A stretch of 60,000 nucleotides of DNA. Origin: Acanthaster planci (Eukaryota > Echinodermata > Asteroidea > Valvatida > Acanthasteridae). This document shows, piece by piece, positions 1-11,000 of the stretch. The stretch is taken from positions 1,178,083 through 1,238,082 of the forward strand of contig NW_019091355.1 in the NCBI RefSeq assembly GCF_001949145.1. The letters are read 5' to 3'. A program made the translations under genes and the position numbers. Numbering within the stretch: position 1 is the first letter of the stretch; each line of letters begins with the position of its first letter. A model generated the notes under the pieces. It saw only the letters and a list, made by a program, of their open reading frames with translations, was not told where the DNA came from and made no database searches.

Positions 1-406
1 GGACTGCATTACACGCAGGCTTCTTGTTTACTTCAGACGAAAAAAGATCTCCCCTGGCAAAATATATTAGAAAAAGAAAGACCCACAAAATGGAAACTCC
101 CGGAATGTATCATGCTTCGTCCCTGTTGTAACATAAACAAATTCATCTTGTGAGTCTAGACAACCTAGCGTTGATGCAGGATATTGGCTTTTATTATAGC
201 GTGTCTCTTAAGAATAAATAAAACCAATGGACTTGAAAGACAAGCAGCGAGAGTAACCACAGAATACTGAAAGTTACTATAATTTCTCAGGCGCAAAATT
301 TCATTTGGTTTCTGTGGTTAGCGGTATAAATGTGAACGACGTGTATTTGATTTTCGTTGAAGTGAATTGACCACTTGTATTGCATTAATTATTTTGTGTT
401 AGTAAA
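1..406. other. non-coding DNA, no feature recognised
   Basis: I see no coding exon, RNA gene or clear repeat here. It lies immediately 5' of the tRNA-Pro copy on the plus strand. Since the nAChR gene runs leftwards off the window, the stretch is probably part of the intron between its M2 exon and the missing M3 exon (inference). Confidence 0.4.
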
Positions 407-477
407 GGCTTGTTGGTCTAGTGGCATGATTCTCGCTTTGGGTGTGAGAGGTCCCGGGTTCAATTCCGGACAGGCCC
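407..477 (+). tRNA. tRNA-Pro (anticodon TGG), one base short in the T arm; possibly a pseudogene
   Basis: The segment folds as a class I tRNA and matches the usual animal tRNA-Pro pattern. A 7-bp acceptor stem pairs 407-413 with 470-476, with one T-G pair. The anticodon stem CTCGC/GTGAG contains one G-T pair and its loop is TTTGGGT, giving anticodon TGG at 439-441. The discriminator base is C477. An A-box-like region is present, and the B box reads GGTTCAATTCC. The copy is 71 nt rather than the usual 72: the T arm has lost one base, leaving either a 6-nt T loop or a 4-bp stem. A run of six T follows 6 nt after the end, as expected for RNA polymerase III. It may still be transcribed, but the short T arm suggests a decaying or divergent copy. 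It probably lies antisense inside an intron of the nAChR gene. Confidence 0.8.
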
Positions 478-483
478 CGTCCA

Positions 484-489
484 TTTTTT
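484..489 (+). terminator. RNA polymerase III T-run terminator
   Basis: A run of six T begins 7 nt after the last base of the tRNA-Pro copy. Four or more T shortly after a tRNA is the standard Pol III termination signal, so this supports the copy being, or having recently been, a transcribed tRNA gene. Confidence 0.6.
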
Positions 490-3142
490 AATTCCTTAAA
501 ATAAAAATTAATGAAAGCCTTTTAAAAAATTATTAAAGACCATCTTTGATTTCCTAATGCGAGAGGGTTGTCCGAATTGAGTAAAATCTTAGGTTAGGAT
601 CAATCTGTCAGTGTTTTATAAACGAATAACTATAGATATAACTCAATGATATATAAAGACAAATTCATGATACTCATTTTCAAAGGCTATTAAATCATTT
701 CCTGGGAAGGGTACCAGTGCTTCCTTTCCTGATTGTCAGGTCTACGTTTATGAAAACGGCGAGCGTGTATTCAATTCGGAAAACCTGTGCTCCTCTTCCC
801 TTTGTAAATTTTGCCTGATGTTTACAAAACGTACTGAGTTCAACTTTTAAAAGAAGACAAAATTGAACGACAACCGTATAACAAGTTCAATCACTTGTAA
901 TGCTCTGAAATCCTTGATATTTTTGTCTCAAAGCTACAAATATTAGAATGGAAATTTTTCCTTGTTGGAACCTACTGCTGGCCGTACCAGCCGACCGCAA
1001 ATATTAAATTTTGTCGCACGGAAATCGAGTGAAATGGTGCGAGTTATTAAAACGGTAAGACAATAAGTGCTCCTTTCCATGCGGCACTGGGGCCTCCTCG
1101 CTGGGAGAGACAAAACTAATATTCAGCCACACACAGCAGTTATAAAGCAGTTGACTGAATCCTGCGTAAATTAACTCTTGTCACTTCTTAGAAACATTAA
1201 AAATACATAATTATTATTTACAAACGTGAAAGAAATCCCCTCGATTTAGTTGAGTCTTATCAGATTTGATCGTGGAATAAAAAAGGAAAAAAAAAGAATT
1301 ACAAGTATATACACCCGTTCTTGGAAAACTGAAAGTGTAGAGATAATGTAATGTTAGGAACTCATCCGTGGTTGCGTAAGTGATTCATTAATAAGTCTCC
1401 TCCTCTTTTTGGAGAAAATGACATTGAGTTAGTCAATTTAACATTGAAATGCCAGTATGAAGATATAGTCATTCGGTGAGAAATGTTAATGCATCTCAAT
1501 CAAATAACCCTCGTGGATTAAGCCTACAAAATGATACACAAAAGTCGGTGTTATGCTGAGTGTCTTATTAGATTTGTCTCCTGGTTGCTATAGGAACGAA
1601 TGTTTCTGGTCTTCAAGCAGTTGTTGTGGTATTTGTCGTGATGTGTAATTGCATTTCAAGCAAACAATACAATAGAATGCAGAAAAAAGGCAAATAAAAC
1701 GAAAGGAACGAACCACGCTACCCAACTTCCCCACTGATTATAATTGAATGGACAGCGGATGTAAACAAATGGACAAAATTTCTTGGCATGCTGCAGACAG
1801 GGCAGTCTTTTCTTGTTGGTCGTTTGATATTTTGCAGATTTTTCCCTTTAAGTGTAATAAACTACATTTGAACACTTTCCGTATACCGAAATTTCCCTTT
1901 CAAAGGGAATGTTTTTCTGATTTATTGATGTGCATCTGTAGCATAACTTAATGGATGAAACATAAAAGACGAGTAAAAAAGAAACCTGTCGTGTTACCTT
2001 GTCATATTAAATGATCATTATACTTTACCTTTATACACTTGATAATCCTCAAATCCTCTGCATAAGAATGTATAGTTTAGGCCTATTCTTTATCGAGACT
2101 CAAATCACAGCCTATTTTTCAGTTTTGACCTTCTATTCAACTAATTATATTATGCAGCCAGTGCCCTCAGGGACCATCGACTCCAAAGCACTGGAGGTCG
2201 TTTGCAGAGAAAAATAATGAATTTTGAAATAGAAGGATCACCCCTCCTCTCGAGCCCGATCTTGGTTTTGGGGGATGAAAACAAAAGCTGCTACAATTCC
2301 CTATGGTGTGGTTGCGAAAAGCCGCCAGCATTGCTTGCAGTACCGGTAGGCGTCATTTAGGTCAAGCAGTTATTGGATTGGTGTTGGTAATGCCACGAGC
2401 TTTGTCGTTAGTAGAGTACTAGATATACGTGATACAGTTGGAACTTTTTCTATAGTGACAGTGATTGAAATCGCAACTTAACCCATCAAAATTATTATTT
2501 GCCGTAAAGCGGCTCCGCCAAGTTAGAACGGGGGTCAAGCGCCCTCCAGCGTTTGTGTTCTTACAAATCGCTTCTGATGGTGTTATATAACACGCGATGG
2601 AAGCACTGCTGACAAGCAACATCTTAGTTGTCCGTAGCAAAATAAGCTTGTGGAAGTTGCAAGTTTCTTTATACTTGTGCCATTGTCCACCCGTGTAATC
2701 CTGCGCAACGAGGTGCTCAAATGGCCACTTTAAATTTTGCCCACTATTACGTTAAAATTGTTACTAAACACTGTCCGGCGTAATGCTACCAAGTATTAAA
2801 TTACATGGAGAGGCAATTCTGCTTGTTTGTGGCTTTTACATTTTGTGGCGTTAACCCATTCCTAAATTGCGGTACATTTCGATTATCCCTTACGGTGCCG
2901 TTTGTCATGTGCGTTATAGCAGGTGAACTGGTCTCGTGAGAAATTATAAATCGGGTACATAATGCAAAAAACGTCACTCTTCTGATTTTAAACGCTCATT
3001 CCCTTTGTATTAAGACGTCACCGTCTGACTCTAATAGCAGTAAATTTCCCTCCTTGCCAAAGGAAAAGTTTTATGCACACAAGCTCCACTTATCCGGAGC
3101 ATGAAGGTTTCAGGATCATTATGCTAACAGGAGTGAACTCAC
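490..3142. other. probable nAChR intron (between M2 exon and the off-window M3 exon)
   Basis: On the minus strand the nAChR exon ends at 3143 and is followed by the donor GTGAGT, so this DNA is transcribed as intron if the gene continues leftwards. I searched for the next exon by looking for a phase-1 acceptor followed by the conserved Glu-aromatic start of the M3 segment, and found none. The remaining exons should therefore lie beyond position 1. One TAGGCCTA octamer sits at 2078-2085. Nothing else is recognisable. Confidence 0.6.
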
Positions 3143-3684
3143 CAATGATAGGAAATGTTCCATCCGAGGCTGGTGGTATGGTGGTAATAACCAACTCATT
3201 GAAGACAATCAGCGACAGCATAGTGGTGATGGAAAGGTTCATCTTCTCGCCTGATTCCGGGGGTAGGTAGAAGACAAAGATGGACAGGATGGAGATGAGG
3301 ACGTAGGGTAGGATGATATTGGCCACGTAGAACTCGGGCTTGCGTTCAATGACCAAGGTGTACTCCACATCGGGGAACTTGTGCTTGCAACAGGAGTACT
3401 TGATCTTGTGGCTGGCCACCGTCATGTCCAGCAGGTCCCACTCACCGTTAGGCTGGTAGTTGGCCAGCTCCGGCTCAGGCCGGGAGAGTACAATGTCCAC
3501 GCCCGTCTCGTCAAAGGACCACGAGCCGAATTTCAGCGGGCACCTCTGGGTGTCGAAGGGATAATAGGTCAGGTCCACCTTGCAGTAGCTGATGAAGATG
3601 TAAGGGGTGTTAAAGTGCACGTCCCCGTTTGAATGGACGACACACGAAAGACCAAGGTCCCCACTAAGTGGGTTCTGATCTACA
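3143..3684 (-). CDS. nicotinic acetylcholine receptor alpha-type subunit, exon with Cys-loop, loop C, M1 and M2 (partial gene)
   Basis: This 542-nt exon encodes about 180 residues of a pentameric ligand-gated channel subunit of the plasma membrane. In order it shows the Cys-loop C-x13-C (CKVDLTYYPFDTQRC), loop B with its Trp (KFGSWSFDE), the NGEWDL segment, a vicinal Cys pair in loop C (KYSCCKHKFPD) that marks an alpha-type, agonist-binding subunit, then M1 (from FYVANIILPYVLIS) and M2 (from GEKMNLSITTMLSL). It ends at PIIG, a familiar nAChR intron position, with donor GTGAGT. The acceptor is TTACAG after a T-rich tract. The first base T completes the Ser codon begun as AG in the 110-nt exon, so phases match. 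Oddities: Asn at M2 2', Glu at 16' and Thr at 20'; Tyr in place of the usual M1 Cys; Phe where many alpha subunits carry the second loop-C Tyr. M3 and M4 are outside the window. An invertebrate or alpha7/alpha9-like subunit is likely; the exact subtype is not assignable. Confidence 0.95.
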
Positions 3685-4095
3685 CTGTAATGTCAGTAGA
3701 GTGAAAAAAAAGGTTGAAATCAGTAAAGTGAAGGAACCATTTTCAATGTGCATATTACGTGGATTAACGTGTTAAATGAGGCGCAGTGTTATCTACGGGT
3801 CGTTTCCAGGGAAATATGTTAAAACGTATTAATAACATACGGAACAAAATTAACATAATTTACTTTGACAGTTTCTGCTTTAACTGGTTTCTCTAGTTAT
3901 ATTGCGAATTCATATAAGTATGATCTTTAACAAAGACTAACTTTGTAAGTTTCCTGTATTTTATCAACATCCTTAGCACTAAGAAAAACTTCTTTGGATA
4001 AACTGTCAGCATTAATGATTCACATCTGTGAAAGTTGTAACTATCAGAGTTTCAGAGAGTCATTAAATTTGGGACGGGTCATTTTAACTTAGCAA

Positions 4096-4156
4096 CTCAG
4101 TCGAGTCGAGTCATTTACCCATCGGGACTAGAGTCGAGTCGACTCGAGTCGAATCG
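4096..4156. repeat. GAGTC/CGAGT-rich short repeat block
   Basis: Two clusters of the pentamer GAGTC and its reverse complement occur at 4096-4112 and 4126-4156. The second contains the palindromic core TCGACTCGAGTCGA. It looks like a low-copy simple repeat with inversion rather than a gene. Confidence 0.7.
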
Positions 4157-5535
4157 CCAAACAAAGCCTACAACTCTGATAGCTGTGCAATAAACGAGTA
4201 AATACACAATGGCATTCATAAGCGGGGAGATTTGACATACGTTTCTAGTCAAAAATAATGAAGAGCGATGCATGCCCAAGTGACTAGGCAGAAGAGTAAA
4301 ATCTTTGATAGTGCAACGCCATATGAGCGAGTAAACCCGATCATCATTGTGGGATCAATCCGGGGGACATTTAATGAAATTCTCAATATCAGTTACAGTG
4401 TTTTGGTGTCGCGTTTCTGATTCAATTTCATTTCATGCTCGAATGAAAAGCCAAGGTGAAGAGTCGGGTCTCAAGATAATTCGTCTTTGACTTTTTTGTC
4501 CAGCCCTTGGCTTTTAAGAAAATGACTTTCGGAATTGGGTTAGAGCATCCTGCTTGTTATTCTAATTCCCCTGAGAAAAGCAAACAATATTTGTCAATAA
4601 GTATGATCACAACATCCTCAAGTCTTTCGCATAAAAAAAAATTAATGTAGTCCGCAATGAAAGGTCAAGTGATCATTTTGCATTGGCTTTTAAGACAATT
4701 GAGTTGAACACAAGTTATGCGAACGAAACTAAACGTGTGAACATTTTACACGCATGAAAACCATCTTAAAGTCGCTCTTCATTAATGATACGTCCAATAA
4801 GTTTTCTTTGCACTGGTCTTCGAAGAGAGGCTCCACTGGCAAAGCCGTGGTCGCTAGAATGGGCCCCTACGTATTGCAAATGCAAACTCGTCTTTTCCTC
4901 TTATATTACATTTCTGTCATGAAGAATCTATCCTCTTCATTATTTCACGCTTTGAAAGTGTCTGTCATATAACTAAAGCTCAAACCATGTATAACTGAAT
5001 AAAACATTATACGATTTCGTGCTTTCCCCTTTGAAAGTTCATCCAGGCAAACATCGAAATCTCTCTCCCCAATCTGCTTCTTATTATTTTATGTGCTTGT
5101 TCAATCACTGAAAATTGATTGGGTGTGACGCACTGACTATAAGCATGTCTTTTGTTGTACCAAAAACACGTTTTGTGTGTGCGTATGGAACATCTCAACA
5201 GAAGGAAGAAATTTATTTTTTCTCCTTTCAACTTCATGCAGTATGGGTCGTTAACATATCACCTTGCATAATAGCGTGCACTGTGGTAGAGCTATGTTCC
5301 AGTACAAATCTTGAAGAATATACTATTCGCGTTGAAAACGCCAATAAAAGATCCCTGTACTACAGTGAAATGGCTCGATTAAGTTATAAATTTACAGAGA
5401 AAAATACGCTTTGGTGTATGTGATGTACTTAATCATACTGGCATTTCAAATTTGTGTGTCCTGGTGTATTCGACGTTTTTTATCGATAGTCTAGTGGAAT
5501 CCTTTCTAAAGATGAACAAAGAAATTGATCGGAGA

Positions 5536-5547
5536 GGGATTTGAACC
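5536..5547 (-). other. tRNA B-box-like motif, possible tRNA-derived SINE remnant
   Basis: On the minus strand this reads GGTTCAAATCCC, a match to the internal B box of tRNA genes. The flanking bases do not form a T stem and no clear A box or clover-leaf is visible, so it is not a tRNA gene. It lies just outside the left arm of the foldback element at 5564 and could be a worn piece of a tRNA-derived SINE. Confidence 0.25.
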
Positions 5548-5563
5548 TGCGACCTCCTCTTTG

Positions 5564-5898
5564 GCATTTTAAGGGCGGGGAACAGGTAGTCCCCTCGCAC
5601 GTTTCTCGGCACCGTGTTTGAAATAGGTTTAAAAAGAAAATCCTCCTAAGAGACAACTTTTTTGGTAACATTCTGTGTCGTAATTAAACGTCTCTCAGTG
5701 ACATCCTCACGTCAAAGTTTTCAGAGTCTTCTCCGCAGAATGCCACTGGGAGAGGGGTCAAAATCCTTCCTCCTTTTCTCCGTTACCGTCAGCCAATTAT
5801 AAAAAGCTCCACCGCCATAAGGATTTGCCGAGGCGGGCCGATTTCAAACACCGAGATGCGTGCGAGGGGACTGCCCGTTCCCCGCCCTTTTAAAATGT
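5564..5898. mobile_element. foldback (inverted-repeat) element
   Basis: Two arms of about 60 bp face each other: 5564-5624 and 5841-5898. Both carry the same core (TTTTAA, GGGCGGGGAAC, AGTCCCCTCGCACG, TCTCGG, GTTTGAAAT read in one orientation) with a few substitutions and a small gap, separated by about 216 bp. There is no protein-coding capacity between them. This is the layout of a foldback or MITE-type DNA element; no target-site duplication was recognised. Confidence 0.65.
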
Positions 5899-7389
5899 CA
5901 AGCGAGCTTGCACACCGTACCGGGGGAGCCCTTTCCGGCCAATTGCAGTAATTGTGTCTCGCGCGTAACCAATCATGATAAATTGGCGTGATTAAAATGG
6001 AGATTGCAACCTGCCAAAGTGCATCTTTTGTATATTGCGGCAGTGGGCCTGGTGCTGACACGTTGTCAAGCCCTTGGCGCCCTCGCAAATGGGAACTACC
6101 CATTCCAACGAATGGGGGGGGGGCACCATCTCCTTGCGAAGATTGAAATTAAATTATTAACGAGTTTTTTATTCATTGTGTTTGTTTTACAGAAAGGGTC
6201 ACTCCCTTGATGTACCCGACAAACTGAAGCACAAAACAAAAGTAATGATGAACAAATGATCAGCATAACGTTTTCCCACAAGGAAATAACGTAGCGTCTT
6301 TTTCCTGTACTGAGGCATCATAATTTTTAGAGCACAGTCTAATATTGTACGTGCATATTTGTTAAACACAAATTCCCTCAAAATATACATAACTTTGTAT
6401 GTAAAACGTCCTTTCAACGAATGGATCACTTTTACGGCAATAACGGTAATTTTATAATGTGTTTCTGACTGCTTTTCAAATGTTAACGGCAACACAAGTG
6501 CTTGTAATGCGCTGGCCGCGTTGTAAGAGAACAATTCTTGTATGTTGCAACGCATCTACTGCAGATTTCATTAGGCGTAAATCCGATAAACGAAAGACTC
6601 CCAAGTAGTAATTGTGTTACAAGGAAAGCAATTCTAAGTTAAGTTCATCAGTACTTCTATTTGTCAATTATCACTTTGTTTCGATGAATATTTATGGTGG
6701 CAAGATAAGTTGACCTTATTTCAGTCACCGTGTGATAATATGAAGCAACCGTGTTAATACACAACAGTCAGTGATTATGTGATGTTATGAAAACACCGAG
6801 TAAGCTATTAAAAAGAACAATTAGTCTCAAATACCGCTAAAACTAAAAGAGATTACTAAAGTTAGATATAAAGCTGCTGTCAAATATGAAAGCGTACATT
6901 GTAATTCCCTAAACTTTCTTGATATTATTTTGAGCCTGAGTTGTGAACAGAATAACTTTCAACTGTGGCTGAAATAGGCGCACCTAGGTACCATAGCACA
7001 TTACCATGCAAGTTGTTAAATAACTGGAGGAATAAGACAAACTAACGAAACACAGAAATCTCCATCAGCCAGAATGGGTAGCCGTTCTCTATTATGGTCA
7101 ATATGCAAGCCTCGGACCAGGGGGTGGGGGTCAACCTCCTTCCTCCACAACCCCCCCCGAACAAAATAAAAACTATAAATAAACAAAACCAACACAACCA
7201 ACCCCGACACTCTTCAAAAATTACGCACAGGAAACAAAAAAAAATGGTAATAATAAAAAAGATGACATCATGTAAGGGTTCTTATTTGAGCGTCGGTAAG
7301 AATGTAAAGCTTTGCCGGTACATATGTACTCTCCCGACTGTTACAATTGGACACATATGACAGGCCTGCCCCCCCCCCTCCCCTGGACA

Positions 7390-7409
7390 AAATCCTGAAT
7401 CTGCCCCTG
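7390..7409. mobile_element. fragment resembling the terminal repeat of a dispersed DNA transposon
   Basis: The stretch ends in ATCTGCCCCTG after a C-rich tract. Its reverse complement begins CAGGGGCAGATTC, close to terminal repeats I recall from hAT-like elements in invertebrate genomes. I found no matching left end nearby, so at most this is a solitary end. Confidence 0.25.
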
Positions 7410-7923
7410 CATGCAGCCTGCTGAGTTTAACCTGGTGTTAAATTGGCCATTTTGCTCTGACCTACTTTCGGTGTATCGATCCCAACCAGGCTAATCGCCA
7501 GGTATTATTGACAGCTCCTTCGTGCAAACTGTCGGTGGCCCATTAGTCACAACTGCACTGCTTTAATCACAGTCTCCGCACGCAGGGCCGATCACTTCCC
7601 TCCCTTAAACACACTCTTTCCGCAGAGGACTTCTTTGTTCTGAATTCTTCGGAGGAGGGAAAGGAATCATACGGTTATCAGTGGCCTGTCAGATTGCATC
7701 GAAGTGGCAGCCTACGCCTCAGGTTGCTGTCAAAACTAGAGAGGAACCGGCACAATTCAGCAGTGCCTCGGTATATGCGACACTCAAGAGCGAAATTGTC
7801 GTTACCGTCTCAGTGCCACACAAAACACTTGCAGGTAAATAAACTGCCCGTCACCTTTTGAGAAAAAAGCTGACTCACAAGTTAGCAAACGCGCTTGTCA
7901 AATTAGGAGAGAGTTTCGACGAA

Positions 7924-8016
7924 ATTGTCCCATGATGATGATGCCCGACCAGAATGTCCTATTAATTTCATATAATTACTAATTTGGAATTTAAAAGTCA
8001 TGCTTCATGGGACAAT
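7924..8016. repeat. 12-bp perfect inverted repeat pair
   Basis: ATTGTCCCATGA at 7924-7935 is repeated inverted as TCATGGGACAAT at 8005-8016, with 69 nt between. This could form a hairpin or mark the ends of a very short transposon remnant. Confidence 0.5.
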
Positions 8017-11000
8017 ACAATTCCACATTCGGCATCAACAAATCAGCTGCAACATCTTGGCGAGTTGAGCAATCCTATAACTCTTTTCATTTCTCCAGCT
8101 TTCCCGAGGCGACGTTCACTCGCACACTTGACCCCAGCACTTTTACCGCCCCATGTAAAGTTGGCAGACAGCAGATTCCCGCTCCGAAATTAAGTCTTCT
8201 TCGCTCGTAATACACAAACAGTGTCTCACGGTTGTGTAAACAGATCTTGCATGATCACCAGTGGATCAATATCGGATTCCTTCATTTTATTTCCAAGTAT
8301 GGACATCGAAAGGCTAGATATTAACGTCAGCGTTGGCAACGGCTTGCTATACCCTGCTCCACACGCGCAGGTGCTGGAACACAGAAACTCTAACTCCGCT
8401 AATGCGGAGGAGATTTCGAAGTATCGCAAAACAGCTGTTTTTCTTGCTGAAATGTGCGGGATAGACTACAAAGCTGTCCGTAAAATTAACGTTGCCTTTT
8501 TATCACGCGGCACGAATGTTGGCTATGGGTAGAATGACAAGACATCAGAGGATAAGTAAAGCGTTCTTGGTTTCTATCTGTTGACGTTTTTTATAGATTC
8601 AAGTGAAATTCTTATCCGCCTTACGCAATGGACTGTACGCTTTCGCTAAAGTCTTGAACCCTTTTTTAGTTTGATACAATATCAAAAACGAATTATAAAA
8701 CAAGCTTGCATTATGTATCAGTTGCTAAAGTTGTCAACTAGATTATATTATTCACAACTAGAATTTACATTGGTGTAATGACGTTACAAACAGATATGTC
8801 CACAGATGCGCACTATTGAATCAAACATTTTCAACTCAAGCTGCAAATATTTTAAAATCAAGTTTAAGGTCAAGGTAACTGTGCGATTTTTTTCAACAAA
8901 GCTGAAAACCTTGGAGGAAATCACTCTGTATATTAAAGAAGCACCAAGGTAGTAACCGACCTCGGGATTGCTTATGTTGACACCTACCAACATTGATACA
9001 GAGGGAGAGAGCTTTCTCTCAGAGGCACGTGACATGCTTGAGTGCGTAATCATTTTCGCTATTTGTTCGTGAACCTTGGGACTCTCTTTAAATGTTGGCA
9101 GTATTTTTTATTTTTGCAAGACGAACGAAATTCTTGAGTGCAATAGTGAAATCACGAAAAGAAATGACTTTATTTTCAAAGGCTTAGTGCATAAAATCCA
9201 GCGTTTTCATAGAGATATTTGCGCACTAGTGACGGTGGTGCCTTTTTTCGCTGATTTAATAGAATGTTAAAATGGATATCAGTCAAGCTTCTTAAAGACC
9301 TACTCTGAAACGATTTGTGGTTAAATATATGCTGAACACCTTAATGTTGTAAATTAATTTACAGTTTAATAATTACACGACAATCACGTGCGTCGGAAGA
9401 CGACACGAAAATAGACTGCAGAAGAATGCATTCAGAAACACATTGCACAAATCAGCCATTGGATTTTGCAATCAGAATGTGCGAATCTGGTATTCATTAC
9501 ATTCATCCTCAAAGTGTTGAGACAAAACGCCCTGTTCCATTCTGGTTACAAAGAGACAGAATTAAACCCGAAGCATTAACTTACATTGCCAGACAGAATG
9601 ATTGGTGAAAGCAAACATGTAGTTGACGCTGTCGAGTTTGTTTAAGATAGGAAGGACATCGCTATCGTGTCTCCAGAACTGTCTGTGTCACGAACATCAT
9701 TCTGGTGCATCTCCTTTGTAAAAAAAACCACTCGTCTCTTGCCAGTGCCTCTTGTCAAGTTTGATTTCTTTCAGTGGACACAATTCAAAAACGTTTTACG
9801 ATGGTGCTGTGGGTAGCCATACACACGATGGGCTTACACAGAGGGTGTTATGAAAATCAATGCATCGTTGCCACCAAGAGTTTGTTATGGAAATCACACA
9901 TGGAACAGTCGTAGAATCTGATGACGCGACGGCGTTTTGTAGAATGATACATCCTACAGTTTTAAGAGCGTGTTTCATGTGACATGTTTATTTCCGCGGT
10001 AGCAACCATTTGTCATTACTAAGGTTGCAAGAGCATATCATTCGACAAAGTTGATATCCATAAAACACATAACACACAATTTATTAATGAATTCGAAAAA
10101 TGACTAAAATATGAAACAAAAGGAAAGAAAAAAAGCAATGTAAAATATTCCCCAATGTTTCCTTTGTAAGTTTCTCATTCAGGGAACCATATTGAAACAA
10201 GTGCTTCACGTTCAAAAGGGGAAAATCCACTCGGAAATGGATAACAAACGAATGCAAGAAAAGTTCACATTCCTTGATACCGGTATATTGGCAACCATAG
10301 GTACCGCTGTATCTTTCAAGCACCGTTTAGAATAAGGAGAAAGGCAATGCTTTTACATATGGCCACCAAAACACGATACTCCCTTGGGCTCTACTGGCTG
10401 AGAGATTCGCGGAATGTCCAAATTATTTTCTTAATTGGGAGCACTGACATTCCGTTTGCTGTTTTCTCCCGCACAGGGTCACTGCCATGTGGTGTAACGT
10501 GCACCCCAATTACCTTGCTCTGCTATCCAACCGTGTTTTCTTAATCCCTTTTATACTGCTATTTATAGTCAAGCTGGTTACCGCAGCGTCTGGTCCTACT
10601 TTGAAAAGTGGTTTCAGATTGTAAAGAAGAAAACCGATATTTTCCAAAGACATTTTGGAGAACGTGATGACAGTGTTAGCATGTTTCGGCAGCATTTCTT
10701 GGCATGCACATATTATTTTTTAAAAGAGGAAGAGAAATAGATTTGGTATTCAAACATATTTTATAGTTCTCATTTTAAAAACATAATTGAACACTCCTTT
10801 TGAATTTCAGTTTTTAATGTTTTCCAGTGCAGTTTCTGACTCAAGAGAACAGTCTCCATAATGATAGAAACAGGCTGTGAGAAACCAAAGTAACATTTAG
10901 GGAACATTCTTGAAGAACATTCTAAGAAAATTACGAAAACGAATCCCGCAAAGGGTAACCGTAGACGACGTGAAATTAGTAACTATCTGGCAGAACAAAA

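Noticed and set aside
3073-3270. Plus-strand open frames at 3073-3270 and 3381-3632
   Set aside because: They are antisense shadows of the nAChR exon, which has clear family motifs, splice sites and phase on the minus strand.
8221-8532. Open frame of about 100 codons with fairly protein-like composition
   Set aside because: Frames of this length are expected by chance several times in the window; it has no recognisable domain and sits in an intron without paired splice sites.
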